A stretch of 44,544 nt of DNA. Origin: Folioceros fuciformis (taxonomy: Eukaryota > Anthocerotophyta > Anthocerotopsida > Anthocerotales). Positions within the stretch are counted from its first letter, which is position 1, and every line of letters begins with the position of its first letter. The position numbers were made by a program, and so were the translations under genes. Positions 41,834-44,544 of the stretch are shown one piece after another. The stretch lies in the NCBI GenBank assembly GCA_049999805.1, contig JBNGIO010006232.1:75048-119591 (forward strand), written 5' to 3'. The notes below the pieces were generated by a model that searched no databases, was not told the origin of the DNA, and saw only the letters and a program-made list of their open reading frames with translations.

Positions 41834-42026
41834 GTTACGGCGAGGAGCGGGAGCAGGTTACAGTGAGGAGCGGGAGCAGGTTATGGCGAGCAGTGGGAGC
41901 ACAGTACGGCGAGGAGCATGAGTAGGTTACAGCAAGCAGCGGGAGCAGGTTACGGCAAGCCATAGGAGCAAGTTACGGCGAGGAGCGGGAGTAGGTTACG
42001 GCGAGGAGCGGGAGTAAGCTATGGCG
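41834..42026. repeat. 23-bp minisatellite, about 8-9 units
   Basis: Head-to-tail degenerate units of 22-24 bp, typical form GTTACGGCGAGGAGCGGGAG followed by CAG or TAG. The array starts after a GTGCCACAAGTCG lead-in and decays at the right near GCTATGGCGGGG. Not in a coding frame. Confidence 0.88.
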
Positions 42027-42390
42027 GGGTCATAGGGGCCCACGGCCGTAGAGGCCTGTGGTTGTAGGGGCGGAGGCTGCAAGGCCCTACAGGCCCCTGA
42101 GGCTCATGGGCTCCTGACAGCCCTCTTTGGGGCTCGGCTCCTTGTGGGGCCAGTCCGGGCCTGGCAGCCAGGCAAGGTTTGGCAAACCCTGGGGGTTTGT
42201 CACTCTCCAGTTTGCGGCCCTTCGGTCTGGGGGGAGTTGGGTTTGGTGGATCTTTTGTCCTCTTTGTTATTTTCTTTATATTATGATTTCTTCTGGGATT
42301 CAAAATTTCTAATTGGCCTGGAGATTTTCAGAGAGCTTTAGTTCCATAGTATTTTCACGTTTCAGTATTCAGGGCTAGAAGTTTGAAATT

Positions 42391-43769
42391 ATGCAAGCAA
42401 GTTGGATTTGGCAGGGTGTTTACTATTGGTCTCTCTACAATATTCTATTTTGTTCACTTATTGCACCTCATTCCTCCACGCCAGCCAAGGATACCCCATA
42501 TCCCGTATGCAACAGTTTGTTCAAAGGGATGATGGGGGTCAGGTCTCACTTGGTTAAAGCACACAAGGACTTTGATCGAACTCTATGGGAGCTACAGGTT
42601 AGGGGCGCCTCTTCCATTGCTGCTACTCCTTCAACTTCTCCTCCGAGTGGACCCCTTGCTCCCTCACAGGAATCTTGGTTGTGGCTGCAAGCGTAAGCTC
42701 CTCATCTTTTGGCCCTTTATGAGAACCGTCTTTCGGGGCCACAATTGTTTCGACGTCTTCCTAGGTGTTTGCATGACAATGTTCGTCTCGGATACAAGCT
42801 ATCATTGGAGTGCCTTGCTTCGGACCCTCGAGACGAGTCAGTATGGACATTCTTCCTCTTTCTTCCCAAGTGGTGCCTTCGTTGTTCCAGGGGCGGCCTT
42901 TCGGGTCACAGGGAAGTGGCCTCCCGCCTTCGTTGGTTCCGGGCGGGGGATTGGGAGGCTTTACAGGTGGAGGCCAGCTGCGTTGTGAGATCAAGGTTGG
43001 AGGTCGCCAAGTTGGACCAGGTCCATCATTATCCCGCAAAGGCGCGTCTCAAGAGGTGTCTCTTACTTGATCGATCAGAGGAATTTGCTAGAGCCGCCAG
43101 GACCCTTCGGCCGGAGCTGGTGGTGTGCCCTCGGAGGAGACAATCGCCGCCCTCCTTGCTTTGCATCCATGTCTAGGTGATCCCATTCCTTAGGAGGTTC
43201 TGCAATTTATGCCCAAGGAGCCTTTTTGCCTTGATCGGGTTGTATTCGGTCAAGCTCTCATCACCGCACCAAGACTTTCTTCTCGTGGCCTATCCGGGAC
43301 GGTCTATGACCACCTCCGGGACTACTTTGCTCCAGAGGACCCTTCTAGTGGCTTCTCTGAGCTTTTTCCTTTGGCAACTGCTGTGGCGTAGGGTGAGAGT
43401 CCTCCTCAAATTGCTCTGGTTTTGGGCACAAGCAAGTTGTTTGCTTTGGAGAAACCCACCCGGAGAGTGCACCCCATCGCGGTGGGCAAGGCGTTCTTGC
43501 AGCTCATTCGCCGCAGCATTGCTTTCCAGCTCAGAGAGCAACTTCAGGCCCATTTCAGCCCCCACCAATTTAGGATTGCTATCTCCCGGGGCTGCGAGGT
43601 GGTGGCCTTTAGGGTTAGAGCGGTCTTGGACCTACATCCAGATTGGGTTGCCTTGCAGGTTGATATAGAGAATGTCTTCAACACCGTCTCTAAGGTAGCT
43701 ATTTTCAATGAGTTGAAGGTTGTTGGCAGTCATTTGGAGTCTCTTATCCCCTTTGTGCGCTCCGTCTAA
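42391..43769 (+). mobile_element. Decayed LINE-like retroelement fragment with reverse transcriptase
   Basis: Coding similarity is spread over several frames. About 42490-42570 encodes a C2H2-like finger (YPVCNSLFKGMMGVRSHLVKAHK). About 42800-43130 encodes FFLFLPKWCL and AAR(T)LRPELV-type segments. About 43200-43380 encodes the pre-RT segment FCLDRVVFGQ and GLSGTVYDHLRDYF. 43422-43769 encodes the N-terminal reverse transcriptase palm: RRVHPIAVGKAF (the RPI motif), FSPHQF, GCE, and DIENVFNTVSK with the motif-A catalytic Asp. Motif B and the YADD-type motif C are missing, and stops and frameshifts separate the blocks, so it is a dead 5'/central fragment. Strand is plus, from the frame of all blocks. 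Confidence 0.78.
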
Positions 43770-43890
43770 TCTTTACTCTCAATACGGGCCCACAGTGAAG
43801 AAGGTCTCAGTGCTCGACTAGGCAACAAATACACGCCAGGGGGATACCCTAGGAGGGGCTCTCTTTGCTATGGCTCGCTTTAGAGCCCTT

Positions 43891-44022
43891 TGTAAGATAG
43901 CGTGAGCGAGAATTGGAATAATAATAATAATAATAATGCATAATGGCAATACAAAAATGTTTAAATACTTTCTACATGTCCTTTCACTAGACAACCCCTA
44001 ATTATATATAAACTATATATAT
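43891..44022 (-). mobile_element. LTR copy (3' LTR end) of an LTR retrotransposon, cut by the assembly gap
   Basis: 132 bp nearly identical to 44327-44458. On the minus strand it ends ...CTTACA, a CA terminus. It contains an ATT/AAT microsatellite and the segment GTCCTTTCACTAGACAACCC. The copy runs straight into the N run, so its 5' part is missing. Confidence 0.75.
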
Positions 44023-44032
44023 NNNNNNNNNN
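44023..44032. other. Assembly gap (10 N)
   Basis: Ten N bases inside the retroelement. The size is likely nominal; the body of the element (pol and polypurine tract) may be collapsed here. Confidence 0.95.
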
Positions 44033-44312
44033 GTCGATAAAGGCGATCAACCTCTCGATTCCTGTTTAAGGGATGCGTTGGTGATGCGCCGGGCCTACTG
44101 TTAAGTGCAGCAAATCGTTGCAGCCAAAGGGCAAGGTAGTCGTATTCGTGGAGGTCCAGCGCCGAGTCAAGATCAACTTGTAGTGGCGCTATACGTCTTG
44201 GTGGGTTGGTATCTTGTCGTCGACGTTGTCTAGGAAACCCACCACGATGAACCTCTATGCGAGCCACCCTGCCTCGGCATCTTCCAGGAATTGTGTTAGG
44301 AGACAGAGCATG
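44033..44312 (-). mobile_element. 5' internal part of the LTR retrotransposon, gag-like
   Basis: Directly downstream (minus strand) of the primer-binding site. An open frame runs leftwards to the gap and encodes an Arg-rich stretch (GGFPRQRRRQDTNPPRR) then an acidic helix (LDSALDLHEYDYLALWLQRF), in the position of gag. No ATG opens it and no protease, integrase or RT is visible. Confidence 0.55.
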
Positions 44313-44324
44313 GCTCTGAGACCA
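44313..44324 (-). other. tRNA-iMet-type primer-binding site
   Basis: Minus strand TGGTCTCAGAGC, 11 of 12 matching the common plant retroelement PBS TGGTATCAGAGC, two bases after the CA end of the adjacent LTR. This fixes the orientation as minus. Confidence 0.75.
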
Positions 44325-44326
44325 TA

Positions 44327-44544
44327 TGTAAGATGAGCGTGAGCAAGAATTGGAATAATAATAATAATAATCCATAATGGCAATACAAAAATGTTTAAAT
44401 ACTTTCTAGATGTCCTTTCACTAGACAACCCCTAATTATATATAAACTATATATATATCCCTAACCGTGGGTTAAGTTTAACCATTCTGCGCTAACATCA
44501 CAGGACTTCCTTTCTCGGGTGTACTGATCCCAGATCTTCAGCTC
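44327..44544 (-). mobile_element. 5' LTR of the same LTR retrotransposon, running off the window
   Basis: Positions 44327-44458 match the left copy with few differences. The LTR start (TG on minus) is not identified before the window edge, so full LTR length is unknown. Confidence 0.65.

Overview
Nuclear DNA of a land plant, almost certainly a seed-free one. Evidence: thylakoid-lumen genes with Tat transit peptides, a class III peroxidase, a G-type lectin receptor kinase, two pentatricopeptide repeat (PPR) genes, and short GT-AG introns (about 75-140 bp). The DYW-class PPR protein ends in Gly-Arg-Pro rather than Asp-Tyr-Trp, the hallmark of the DYW:KP group described from hornworts, lycophytes and ferns. 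With the compact genes and short introns this points to a hornwort or a small-genome lycophyte; the call is inference.

Layout, left to right. 0-12 kb, all plus strand: gamma-type phosphatidylinositol 4-kinase, HCF136 (photosystem II assembly, 7 exons), tubulin cofactor A (3 exons), a soluble hybrid histidine kinase, and a secreted TolB/DPP6-like beta-propeller protein. 13.7-19.0 kb, minus: a complete 14-exon BRCA1 gene (RING, ePHD, two BRCTs). 20.1-23.2 kb, plus: the DYW:KP PPR editing factor. 24.7-26.6 kb, minus: a plastid heme-oxygenase-like protein (9 exons), head-to-head with a LysM membrane protein (26.9-27.9 kb). 28.2-30.9 kb, minus: a receptor kinase broken by frameshifts and stops. 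32.2-33.6 kb, minus: GPI inositol acyltransferase (PIGW/GWT1). 33.8-35.6 kb, minus: a PsbP-domain lumen protein (8 exons), divergent from a P-class PPR gene (36.3-38.8 kb). 39.3-40.7 kb, minus: class III peroxidase (4 exons). From about 41.4 kb the sequence turns into repeats: an AT-rich patch, a tandem 31-bp duplication, a 23-bp minisatellite, a decayed LINE-like reverse transcriptase, and the end of a minus-strand LTR retrotransposon interrupted by an assembly gap.

Functional links. HCF136, the PsbP-domain protein, the heme-oxygenase-like protein and the DYW PPR protein act, or probably act, in organelles. The others are unrelated housekeeping, signalling and cell-wall genes, as expected for a plant chromosome; there is no operon. 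Exon boundaries were worked out by hand from splice sites, reading phase and family conservation; every multi-exon model listed as CDS sums to a multiple of three.
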